A DNA stretch of 50,954 nucleotides, from positions 1 to 50,954 of the forward strand of contig NZ_JAIERS010000010.1 in assembly GCF_019746665.1 (NCBI RefSeq), given 5' to 3'. Positions 41,094 to 48,983 of the stretch are shown here, in pieces; positions within the stretch are counted from its first letter, which is position 1, and the number at the start of each line of letters is the position of its first letter. The notes beneath the pieces were generated by a model that was given only the letters and a program-made list of their open reading frames with translations, was not told the origin of the DNA and made no database searches. The translations under genes were made by a program, and so were the position numbers. The stretch comes from Sphingomonas sp. (GTDB lineage Bacteria > Pseudomonadota > Alphaproteobacteria > Sphingomonadales > Sphingomonadaceae).

Positions 41094-42074
41094 TCAGGCG
41101 CCCCCGCCCGGCACGGCGCGGCGGCGCAGCGCGCGCGCCTCGAACAGCTGCCACAGCACCACCACCGGCACGCCGAAGCTCACGTCGCGCGCGCGCTTGA
41201 CGATCGACAGCGCCAGCGCCGGCCCCGCCGCGAGCCCGAAGATCGGGCCGAGCAGCGCATAGGCCGCCTCCTGCACCCCGATTCCACCCGGCACCAGGAA
41301 AGCGACGGTGCGCAGCGCGAAGATCAGCGCCTCGATCGTCAGCACGTCGATCAGCGGCAGCGGGCGGCCCATCGCGTGGAGCGCGATCCACCCCGCCATC
41401 CCCGATCCGATCCAGCCGATGAAGTGGAGCAGGAACGCGCTCACCACGCGCTCGCGCCGGCGATAGACCGCGACGAGCTGGTCCTGCACCTGGTCGAACG
41501 TCGCGAGCGAGGCCGGCAGCACATGCCCGGCGAGCCCCTTGGCGATGCGCAGCATCGGCCGCTGGGCGAAGGCGAAGGCGGCCATCAGCCCCGCCATCGC
41601 CGCCGCGCCGGCGAGCACCGGCGGCAGCACCGCGCCATGCCCCTCCAGCCGCGTCAGCAGCACCACGACCCCGAACAGCGTGAACAGCAACTGCCCGGCG
41701 AGCTCGGTCGTCTGATCGGCGATCATCCCGGCATAGAGCGGCGCGGGCGGCACCCCCGCCGTCACCGCCGCGCGCGCGCCGATCACGATGCCGCCGACTT
41801 GCGAGAAAGGCAGCACTTCGCTCGACGCATCGCGCACCGTGCGCGCCCAGATCAGCGAAGCGATCGCGCGGCGCGGCACGCCCGGCGTCACCAGCCACCA
41901 GCAAAAGCCGAGCAGGCCGAACACCAGGAACTGCCAGGCGACCAACGCCGCCAGCCCGCCGACCCCGGCGACGCCCACCGCGTGCAGCACCTCCGCCCAG
42001 CCATTGGCGCCGATCAGCCACAGCGCGAGCGCGAGGCCGGCGATGGTGAGGATCAGGGCGAGATAGCGGAGCAT
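41094..42074 (-). CDS. hpnL: Hopanoid-associated membrane protein HpnL
   Basis: The 326-aa product has about eight transmembrane helices and belongs to the lysylphosphatidylglycerol synthase transmembrane (flippase-like) family. The sequence LIFALRTVAFLVPGGIGVQEAAYALLGP and GMIADQTTELAGQLLFTLFG identify the HpnL group linked to hopanoid loci. Its activity is unproven; lipid handling or translocation is inferred from the family. It is encoded on the opposite strand from the hpnA-shc operon, after hpnJ and a palindromic repeat. CTAGAA 13 nt before the ATG suggests a leaderless mRNA. Confidence 0.87.
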   Translation of the reverse strand: MLRYLALILTIAGLALALWLIGANGWAEVLHAVGVAGVGGLAALVAWQFLVFGLLGFCWWLVTPGVPRRAIASLIWARTVRDASSEVLPFSQVGGIVIGARAAVTAGVPPAPLYAGMIADQTTELAGQLLFTLFGVVVLLTRLEGHGAVLPPVLAGAAAMAGLMAAFAFAQRPMLRIAKGLAGHVLPASLATFDQVQDQLVAVYRRRERVVSAFLLHFIGWIGSGMAGWIALHAMGRPLPLIDVLTIEALIFALRTVAFLVPGGIGVQEAAYALLGPIFGLAAGPALALSIVKRARDVSFGVPVVVLWQLFEARALRRRAVPGGGA

Positions 42075-42081
42075 GGGGTGC

Positions 42082-42087
42082 TTCTAG
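42082..42087 (-). promoter_or_regulatory. Candidate -10 element upstream of hpnL
   Basis: CTAGAA on the minus strand begins 13 nt before the hpnL ATG, with AGCACCCC between and no Shine-Dalgarno. It belongs to the same CTARRR set as the elements before hpnA and miaB. Confidence 0.4.
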
Positions 42088-42140
42088 TGGGAGCCGGCTT
42101 GGGAGACGGCGAGAAACGCGCAAAAGCCGGGAGCGCCAAA

Positions 42141-42261
42141 CTCCTCCCCTGCAAGGGGAGGGGGACCACGCGTAGCGTGGTGGACGGGTATCCCCCTCTA
42201 ATTGCCGGGGACACCCCTCCGTCAGCGCTTCGCGCTGCCACCTCCCCTTCCAGGGGAGGAG
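42141..42261. repeat. Multi-hairpin palindromic intergenic repeat
   Basis: The element is bounded by a 10-bp inverted repeat (CTCCTCCCCT at 42141-42150, AGGGGAGGAG at 42252-42261). It contains four hairpins in a row: CTCCCCT/AGGGGAG (42144-42160), ACCACGC/GCGTGGT (42165-42181), CAGCGC/GCGCTG (42223-42237) and CCTCCCCT/AGGGGAGG (42241-42259). It fills most of the 202-bp hpnL-hpnJ spacer. The style matches REP/BIME-like intergenic units, and the window's last bases (AATCCTCCCC) may start another copy. Confidence 0.85.
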
Positions 42262-42276
42262 CAGCGGCTCGCGTCC

Positions 42277-43707
42277 CTACGCCGCCTTGTCCTGATGGCG
42301 GTTGCGCAGGAAGTCGAAGAACTCGACACCTTCGCGCAGGCGGCGCTTCATCATCGTCGGGCTCGTCACCATCTCGCCGACGATCGAGCCGATCTTCGAG
42401 GGGCGGAAGTAGAACTTCTTGTAGAAATCCGCGACCGATTCGAAAATCTGCTCCGCCGGCAGGTGCGGATAGCTGAGCTGCGCGATCTGGGTGCCGCCCT
42501 CGGTCACCAGATGGTCGGTGCCGTCGAACCAGCCATTCTCGATCGCCTGCTTGTAGAGGAACGTGCCCGGATAGGGCGCCGCCAGCGACACCTGGATGGT
42601 GTGCGGGTTCACTTCCTTGGCGTAGGCGATCGTCTCCTGGATCGTCTCGTGCGTTTCGCCCGGCAGGCCCAGGATGAAGGTGCCGTGGATGGTGATCCCC
42701 AGCTCGCGGCAATCCTTGCTGAACTTCTTGGCGACTTCGATCCGCAGGCCCTTCTTGATGTTGTGCAGGATCTGCTGGTTGCCGCTTTCATAGCCCACCA
42801 GCAGCAGGCGGCAGCCATTGTCGCGCATCACCTTCAGCGTTTCGCGCGGCACGTTCGCCTTGGCGTTGCACGACCAGGTGACGCCCAGCTTGCCCAGCTC
42901 CCGCGCCAGCGCTTCGACGCGCGGGATATTGTCGGTCAGGGTATCGTCGTCGAAGAAGAGTTCCTTCATCTGCGGGAACGCCTTCAGGACGTATTTCACC
43001 TCGTCGATCACATGGCCGACCGAGCGGACGCGGTAGTTGTGCCCGCCCACCGTCTGCGGCCACAGGCAGAAGGTGCAGCGGCTCTTGCAGCCCCGGCCGG
43101 TGTAGAAGCTGACATAGGGGTGCTTCAGATAGCCGATGAAGTATTTCTCCATCTCCAGGTCACGCTTGTACACCGGCGTGACGAAGGGCAGCTGATCCAT
43201 GTCCATCAGCGTGTCGCGATCCTCGTTATGGATCACGACGCCTTCGCTGTTGCGATAGCTGATGCCCTTGATGTCGGCGAAGGGAATGTCCTTCGCCACG
43301 TCGAGGATGGTGAAATCGAATTCGTTGCGCGCGACGAAATCGACGCTGGGGGCGTTTTCCATCGCCCAGGCGGCGTCTACCGCCACGGTCGCGCCGATGA
43401 AGCCGATCTTCAGCTTGGGGTTCAGCGCCTTCAGCATCTCCGCCACCTTCACGTCCGAACGGAAGCCGGGGGTGGAGGTGTGGAGCACGATCAGATCGCG
43501 CTCGACCGCGTGATGCTTGATGTCGTCGAAGGTCAGATCGTGCGGCGGCGCGTCGATCAGCTTGCTGTCGGGAATCAGCGCCGCCGGCTGGGCGAGCCAG
43601 GTAGGATACCAGAAGGAGCGGATCTCGCGCTTGGCCTGATAGCGCGAGCCAGCGCCGCCATCATAGCCATCGAACGAGGGCGCCTGGAGGAAAAGCGAGC
43701 GCATCAT
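42277..43707 (-). CDS. hpnJ: Hopanoid biosynthesis radical SAM protein HpnJ
   Basis: HpnJ is a B12-binding-type radical SAM enzyme that converts glucosaminyl-bacteriohopanetetrol to the cyclitol ether by ring contraction. The 476-aa product begins LFLQAPSFDGYDGGAGSRYQ, has an N-terminal cobalamin-binding-like domain, and the cluster motif CKSRCTFC (CX3CX2C) in FYTGRGCKSRCTFCLWPQ. Conserved FILGLPGETHETIQET follows. The ATG at 43707 fits homologous starts; an ATG at 43719 is possible. It is divergent from hpnA, and hpnH, hpnG and hpnI are not in the window. Confidence 0.95.
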   Translation of the reverse strand: MMRSLFLQAPSFDGYDGGAGSRYQAKREIRSFWYPTWLAQPAALIPDSKLIDAPPHDLTFDDIKHHAVERDLIVLHTSTPGFRSDVKVAEMLKALNPKLKIGFIGATVAVDAAWAMENAPSVDFVARNEFDFTILDVAKDIPFADIKGISYRNSEGVVIHNEDRDTLMDMDQLPFVTPVYKRDLEMEKYFIGYLKHPYVSFYTGRGCKSRCTFCLWPQTVGGHNYRVRSVGHVIDEVKYVLKAFPQMKELFFDDDTLTDNIPRVEALARELGKLGVTWSCNAKANVPRETLKVMRDNGCRLLLVGYESGNQQILHNIKKGLRIEVAKKFSKDCRELGITIHGTFILGLPGETHETIQETIAYAKEVNPHTIQVSLAAPYPGTFLYKQAIENGWFDGTDHLVTEGGTQIAQLSYPHLPAEQIFESVADFYKKFYFRPSKIGSIVGEMVTSPTMMKRRLREGVEFFDFLRNRHQDKAA

Positions 43708-43890
43708 CAGCGGCAACATCCTTGAACCGAAAATTAGCGCGGAGCGTTAGCGCAGCTTTTGCCCGGCGCCAATCCGCAAGATTTCCTGTCACGCCGACTG
43801 TGGCAACCATAGGGCAAAATGGCGATGCCGGCGCGACGCGGTGCAACCTGTTCGGGCCTTCCCGCATCTTCCCCTGCCCCGGTGGCGCGG

Positions 43891-43896
43891 CTAGAG
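43891..43896 (+). promoter_or_regulatory. Candidate -10 element for leaderless hpnA mRNA
   Basis: CTAGAG begins 13 nt before the hpnA ATG. The 18-base stretch from the G before it through ATGG differs at one position from that before the EVE gene. There is no Shine-Dalgarno. This would be the promoter for the hpnA-shc operon. Confidence 0.5.
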
Positions 43897-43903
43897 CGGC
43901 GCC

Positions 43904-44905
43904 ATGGAGCTGGGCCATGAACCGATTTTGGTGACCGGGGCGAGCGGGTTCGTGGGCGCGGCGGTCGCGCGCGCGCTCGCCGCCCGGGGCGCCAGGCTGC
44001 GGCTGCTGGTGCGGCCGAGCAGCGACCGGACCAATCTGGCGGGGCTCGACGCCGAACTCGCCGAGGGCGATCTGCGCGACGCCGAGTCGGTCGCGCGGGC
44101 GATGCGCGGGGTGCGCTACCTGTTCCACGTCGCCGCCGATTACCGGATCTGGGCACCCGACCCGGAGGAGATCGTCCGCAACAACCGCGCCTCGACCGAG
44201 CATGTGATGCGCGCCGCGCGCGACGCGGGGGTGGAGCGGATCGTCTATACCTCCAGCGTCGCGACGCTGAAGCCGCTCGACGGCGGCGTCGCCGACGAAG
44301 CGCGCGCCGCGACGCCCGAACAGGCGGTCGGCGCCTATAAGCGTTCCAAGGTGGTCGCCGAACGGCTGGTGGAAGCGATGGCGGCGGACGGTCTGCCGGT
44401 GGTGATCGTCAACCCCTCCACCCCGATCGGCCCGCGCGACGTGAAGCCCACCCCCACCGGGCGCATCGTGATCGAGGCGGCGAACGGCAAGATGCCGGCC
44501 TATGTCGACAGCGGGCTCAACCTCGCCCATGTCGACGATGTCGCCGCCGGGCACCTGCTCGCGCTGGAAAAGGGGCGGATCGGCGAGCGTTATATCCTGG
44601 GGGGCGAGGATGTGCGGCTGGGCGACATGCTGGGCGCCATCGCCGGCTTGGTGGGGCGCAAGCCGCCGACCGTGCGCATCCCGCGCGCGCCTCTGTTCCC
44701 GCTGGCCTACGCCAACGAGGCGTGGTGCCGGTTGAGCGGCAAGCCCGATCCCTTCCTGACCGTCGATTCGCTCAAGATGGCGGCGCACAACATGTTCTTC
44801 TCGTCCGCCAAGGCGGCGCGCGAGCTGGGCTATCGCGCGCGGCCCTCGATCGAGGCGCTGGGGGACGCGATCGCCTGGTTTCGCGCGGCGGGGAAGATCG
44901 CATGA
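43904..44905 (+). CDS. hpnA: Hopanoid-associated sugar epimerase HpnA
   Basis: The 333-aa product is an NAD(P)-dependent extended SDR with ILVTGASGFVGAAVARAL at the N-terminus, the catalytic VYTSSVATL and YKRSKVVAE (YxxxK), and HVAADYRIWAPDPEEIVRNN, characteristic of HpnA. It is thought to modify the sugar of composite hopanoids, though its precise reaction is unproven. It opens the hpnABCDE-shc operon, and its stop overlaps the hpnB ATG (ATGA). Confidence 0.95.
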   Translation: MELGHEPILVTGASGFVGAAVARALAARGARLRLLVRPSSDRTNLAGLDAELAEGDLRDAESVARAMRGVRYLFHVAADYRIWAPDPEEIVRNNRASTEHVMRAARDAGVERIVYTSSVATLKPLDGGVADEARAATPEQAVGAYKRSKVVAERLVEAMAADGLPVVIVNPSTPIGPRDVKPTPTGRIVIEAANGKMPAYVDSGLNLAHVDDVAAGHLLALEKGRIGERYILGGEDVRLGDMLGAIAGLVGRKPPTVRIPRAPLFPLAYANEAWCRLSGKPDPFLTVDSLKMAAHNMFFSSAKAARELGYRARPSIEALGDAIAWFRAAGKIA

Positions 44906-46038
44906 TCGCGTTCGGCATCGGCGCGGCGGCGCTCACCGCCTGGATCGTGATCGTGTTCCTGCGCGACCGCTTCTGGTGGACCCGCGAGCGCGACCATTTC
45001 GATATTCCGAGCGAACCGATCCGCTGGCCAAGCGTCACCGCCGTCGTCCCCGCGCGCGACGAGGCGGAGGTGATCGGCGAGTCGATCGGCAGCCTCATCG
45101 CGCAGAAATATCCCGGCGACTTCCGCATCATCCTGGTCGACGACAATAGCAGCGACGGCACCGGCGAGATCGCCCGCGCGGCCGCCGCCGGATCGGACCG
45201 GCTGACGGTGCTGAACGGTGCTCCGCTCGCCGCCGGCTGGACGGGCAAGCTGTGGGCGGTGAATCAGGGAATCGCGGCGGCGGGCACGCCCGACTTTCTG
45301 TGGCTGACCGACGCCGACATCGCCCATGCCCCCGATACGCTCCGCTCGCTGGTGACGCGGGCGGTGCGTGACGACCGGGTGCTCGTCTCGCTGATGGCGC
45401 GGCTGCGCTGCGAGAGCCTGACCGAACGCGCGCTGATCCCGGCGTTCGTGTGGTTCTTCGCGATGCTCTATCCGTTCGGCGCGGTGAACCGGGGCCGGGT
45501 GGGCGCGGCGGCGGGCGGCTGTATGCTCGCGCGGCGCGAGGCGCTGGAGGCGGCGGGCGGCATCGCCGCGGTACGCACCGCGCTGATCGACGATTGCGCG
45601 TTCGGGGCGCTGATGGCGAAGCAGGGCCGGGTCTGGCTGGGCCTCACCAACCGTTCGGTCTCGATCCGCCGCTACGACACATGGGGCTCGGTCGGCGCGA
45701 TGATCGCGCGTTCGGCCTATGCGCAGCTCGGCTATTCGGCGCTGCTGCTGGCGGGGACGCTGCTGGGGCTGGCGCTCCTCTATCTCGCCCCGCCCTTGCT
45801 CGCGCTGTTCGGGGAAGGCTATGCGCGCGGGCTTGGACTGGGGGCCTGGGGGCTGATGGCGATCGCCTTTCAACCGATGCTGCATTTCTATCGCCGCTCG
45901 CCATTGTGGGGGCTGGCGCTGCCGGCGATCGCGGCCTTCTATGCCGGCGCGACCTTCGCCTCGGCGCTCGCGTTCTGGCGCGGGCGCGGCGGGATGTGGA
46001 AAGGGCGCGCGCAGGCCGCGCTCGGGGCACGCGCATGA
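44902..46038 (+). CDS. hpnB: Hopanoid-associated glycosyltransferase HpnB
   Basis: This 378-aa membrane-bound family 2 glycosyltransferase has an N-terminal helix (FGIGAAALTAWIVIVFLRD), the nucleotide-binding VTAVVPARDEAEVIGESI, DDNSSDGT, the DAD-like LWLTDADIAHAP, and C-terminal membrane helices (ALLLAGTLLGLALLYLAP and others). It belongs to the HpnB group that accompanies hopene genes; its acceptor is not established. ATGA overlaps join it to hpnA and hpnC. Confidence 0.93.
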   Translation: MIAFGIGAAALTAWIVIVFLRDRFWWTRERDHFDIPSEPIRWPSVTAVVPARDEAEVIGESIGSLIAQKYPGDFRIILVDDNSSDGTGEIARAAAAGSDRLTVLNGAPLAAGWTGKLWAVNQGIAAAGTPDFLWLTDADIAHAPDTLRSLVTRAVRDDRVLVSLMARLRCESLTERALIPAFVWFFAMLYPFGAVNRGRVGAAAGGCMLARREALEAAGGIAAVRTALIDDCAFGALMAKQGRVWLGLTNRSVSIRRYDTWGSVGAMIARSAYAQLGYSALLLAGTLLGLALLYLAPPLLALFGEGYARGLGLGAWGLMAIAFQPMLHFYRRSPLWGLALPAIAAFYAGATFASALAFWRGRGGMWKGRAQAALGARA

Positions 46039-46880
46039 CCAGCCAGACGCTGAGCGCCGCCACGCTCGCCTCGGGCAAGGGGCACAAGGACGAAAATTTC
46101 CCGGTCGCCTCTTGGCTGCTGAAGCCGCGGCACCGCGCGCCGATCATGGCCTTCTACCGCTTCGCCCGCGCCGCCGACGATGTCGCCGATAACGAGCACG
46201 CGACTGCCCCGGAGCGGCTGGCGTTGCTCGGGGCGATGCGCGCGACGCTCTCAGGCGGGTCTGACGCTGCCCCGGAGGGGCTGGCGTTGCGCGAAGTGCT
46301 CGCCGAATACCGGCTTTCGCCGCAGCACGGCCTCGATCTGCTCACCGCGTTCGAGCGCGATTGCACCGTCAACCGCTGCGCGACCTGGGCCGATCTGATC
46401 GACTATTGCCGCGTCTCGGCGATGCCCGTTGGGCGCTATGTACTTGATGTTCATGGCGAAGATCGCGCGACCTGGGCCGCGAACGATGCCTTGTGCGCGG
46501 CCCTTCAGGTGATCAACCACCTCCAGGATTGCGGCAAGGATTACCGGAAGCTCGACCGCGTCTACATCCCCCTCGACCTCCTCGCCCGCGCCGGCGCCCG
46601 GGTAGAGGATCTGGGCGGCGAACGGGCTACCCCTGGACTGAAGGTGGCGATCGCGGAATGCGCGCGGTTGACCCAGGGGCTGCTCCAACAATCGGCGCGC
46701 TTCGCCCGTGACATTCGTGACACAAGATTGGCGATGGAAGTCGCCGCGATTCAGGCACTTGCCGAGCGGCTAACGGCGCGGCTGCGCACCGCTGATCCGC
46801 TGAGGGAGAAGGTGCATCATTCGAAGGCGCAGATGGCGTGGATCGCCGGCCGCGCCGCACTCGCCCGGGCGCTGCGATGA
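46035..46880 (+). CDS. hpnC: Hydroxysqualene synthase HpnC
   Basis: HpnC converts presqualene diphosphate to hydroxysqualene in the three-enzyme bacterial squalene route. The 281-aa product is a trans-isoprenyl diphosphate synthase with the Asp-rich motifs RAADDVADNE near the N-terminus and INHLQDCGKDYRKLDRVYIP later, and starts with the family's KDENFPVASWLL segment. It begins with the ATG of an ATGA overlap with hpnB and ends in an ATGA overlap with hpnD. Confidence 0.95.
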   Translation: MTSQTLSAATLASGKGHKDENFPVASWLLKPRHRAPIMAFYRFARAADDVADNEHATAPERLALLGAMRATLSGGSDAAPEGLALREVLAEYRLSPQHGLDLLTAFERDCTVNRCATWADLIDYCRVSAMPVGRYVLDVHGEDRATWAANDALCAALQVINHLQDCGKDYRKLDRVYIPLDLLARAGARVEDLGGERATPGLKVAIAECARLTQGLLQQSARFARDIRDTRLAMEVAAIQALAERLTARLRTADPLREKVHHSKAQMAWIAGRAALARALR

Positions 46881-47716
46881 ACCCCAAGACCACCCCCGGC
46901 GCGCTCCAGGCGCAGGTTTCGGGCAGCAGCTTCTACGCCGGAATGCGCGTGCTGCCCAAGGCCGAGCGCGAGGCGATGTACGCCGTCTACGCCTTTTGCC
47001 GCGCGGTGGACGATATCGCCGACGACCAGCAGGGCGACGCCGAAGGCCGCCGCGCCGAGCTGGAGGCGTGGCGCGCCGATATCGATTCGCTTTATGCCGG
47101 CGGCGATGCCGGGCGGGCGGCGCTGGTGGCCGATGCCGTCCAGCACTTCCAGCTCAACCGCACCGATTTTCACGCCGTGATCAACGGGATGCTGATGGAT
47201 GTCGAGCGCGACATTCGCTGGCCCGATTTCCAGACGCTCGATTATTATTGCGACTGCGTGGCGAGCGCTGTCGGGCGGCTTTCGGTGAAAATCTTCGGGA
47301 TGGAGCCGCAGCACGGGCTCGATCTCGCCCACCATCTCGGCCGCGCACTGCAATTCACCAACATCCTGCGCGACATCGACGAGGATGCGGCGATCGGCCG
47401 CGTCTATCTCGCGCGAGAGCATCTCGCGGCGGCGGGGGTTGATCCCACTACCCCGGCCGAACTCGCGCGTGACCCGCGCGTCGATCACGCCGCGCGCGCT
47501 TTGGCGGTGAAGGCGCATGAGCATTTCGCCGCCGCCCATGCGATCCTTCAAGCTCGCCCCAAGGGGCACCTGATCGCCCCCCGGCTAATGGGCGCGGTCT
47601 ATGAGAAGATCCTCAGCCGGATGGAGGCGCAGGGCTGGCAGCCACCGCGCAAGCGGATCAAGGTCAACAAGGTGGCGCTGATCTTCACCGTGCTGCGCCT
47701 GATGGCGGTGCGTTGA
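46877..47716 (+). CDS. hpnD: Presqualene diphosphate synthase HpnD
   Basis: HpnD condenses two farnesyl diphosphates into presqualene diphosphate. The 279-aa product carries FCRAVDDIADD as the first Asp-rich motif and FTNILRDIDEDAAIGRVYLP-type FTNILRDIDEDAAIGRVYLA as the second, with the SGSSFYAGMRVLP entry segment. It lies in the standard hpnC-hpnD-hpnE order with ATGA and TTGA overlaps on the two sides. Confidence 0.96.
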   Translation: MNPKTTPGALQAQVSGSSFYAGMRVLPKAEREAMYAVYAFCRAVDDIADDQQGDAEGRRAELEAWRADIDSLYAGGDAGRAALVADAVQHFQLNRTDFHAVINGMLMDVERDIRWPDFQTLDYYCDCVASAVGRLSVKIFGMEPQHGLDLAHHLGRALQFTNILRDIDEDAAIGRVYLAREHLAAAGVDPTTPAELARDPRVDHAARALAVKAHEHFAAAHAILQARPKGHLIAPRLMGAVYEKILSRMEAQGWQPPRKRIKVNKVALIFTVLRLMAVR

Positions 47717-48972
47717 GCAGCGGTCGCAAAGCCTTTGTCGTCGGGGCGGGAATGGCGGGGCTTTCCGCCGCGACCGAACTCGCGCGGCACGGCTGGGCGG
47801 TGTCGCTCAGCGACAGCGCGCCACGCGCGGGTGGACGCTGCCGCAGCTATCACGACAAGGCGCTCGATCGTGTGATCGACAACGGCAATCACTTTGTTTT
47901 CTCCGGCAATCAGGCGGTCAATCATTTCCTCGGGCTGATCGGCACGGCCGACCGGATCGAAGGCCCCGATCACGCCGATTTCGCGATGATCGACATGCGT
48001 TGCGGCACGCGCTGGACGCTCAAGGTCAATGACGGGCGCTTGCCCTTCTGGATGTTCGACAAGGACCGCCGTGCGCCGGGCACGAAGCTCAGTGACCATC
48101 TCTCGTTGCTCCGCCTCGCCGCGACGCGGCCAGGGACGACGACGATCGGCGACATGATCACGCCCGCCGGACTGTTCTGGGACCGGGTGGTCGACCCGAT
48201 GATGCTCGCGGTGCTCAACTGCCCGCCGGCCAAGGGCTCTGCCTGGCTCGCGGGACGCTTCCTGATCGAATCCTTCGCGCGCGGCGGGCGGGCGTGCCGA
48301 ACGATGGTCGCGGTGCCGACGCTCGACGCGGTGTTCGTCGAACCCGCGCTCGCTTTTCTGGGCGCCCACGGCGCCGAACCGCGATTCAGCGCCCGGCTGC
48401 GCGGGCTAAGGTTCGAGGGGGACCGCGTGACCGGCCTCGACTTCGGCGAGCGGGTAGAGCCGGTAGGCGATGCCGCGGTGGTGCTCGCGGTTCCGCCCTG
48501 GGTCGCCGCCGATCTGGTGCCAGGGCTGACGGTGCCGACCGAGTTCTGCTCGATCCTGAACGCCCATTATCTGATGGCCCCGCCCCCGGGTGCACCGCCG
48601 ATCACCGCGCTGATCGGCGCGACCGCGCAGTGGATCGTCTGCCATGACGATCGCATCTCGATCACGATCAGCGGCGCCGACGATGTGATCGATCAGGACC
48701 GCGAAGCGCTCGCCACGCGCATCTGGGGCGATATTCGCGCCGCGCTTGGCATCACCGCCGCGATGCCGCGCTGGCAGATCGTCAAGGAAAAGCGGGCGAC
48801 CTTCGCCGCGACGCCCGAACAAAATGCCCGCCGCCCCGCTGCCGCCACAAAATGGCGCAATCTGTTCCTGGCGGGCGACTGGACTCAGACGAAGCTGCCG
48901 GCAACGATCGAAGGCGCGCTTCGTTCCGGCGTTACCGCCGCGCGATTGGCACAGAACGCCGCAATCGGCTAA
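47713..48972 (+). CDS. hpnE: Hydroxysqualene dehydroxylase HpnE
   Basis: HpnE is the FAD-dependent amine oxidase-like enzyme that reduces hydroxysqualene to squalene. The 419-aa product has the Rossmann FAD motif VVGAGMAGLSAATELARHGW, the RxGGR motif APRAGGRCRSYHD, and the C-terminal FAD segment NLFLAGDWTQTKLPATIEGA. The start is a TTG in a TTGA overlap with hpnD. The gene is 11 nt from shc. Confidence 0.95.
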   Translation: MSSGRKAFVVGAGMAGLSAATELARHGWAVSLSDSAPRAGGRCRSYHDKALDRVIDNGNHFVFSGNQAVNHFLGLIGTADRIEGPDHADFAMIDMRCGTRWTLKVNDGRLPFWMFDKDRRAPGTKLSDHLSLLRLAATRPGTTTIGDMITPAGLFWDRVVDPMMLAVLNCPPAKGSAWLAGRFLIESFARGGRACRTMVAVPTLDAVFVEPALAFLGAHGAEPRFSARLRGLRFEGDRVTGLDFGERVEPVGDAAVVLAVPPWVAADLVPGLTVPTEFCSILNAHYLMAPPPGAPPITALIGATAQWIVCHDDRISITISGADDVIDQDREALATRIWGDIRAALGITAAMPRWQIVKEKRATFAATPEQNARRPAAATKWRNLFLAGDWTQTKLPATIEGALRSGVTAARLAQNAAIG

Positions 48973-48983
48973 GGAGCGCGGCC

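Noticed and set aside
42202..43725. A 507-codon open frame antisense to hpnJ
   Set aside because: Long antisense frames are expected in high-GC genes with strong third-position bias; hpnJ has clear family motifs and the antisense product does not.
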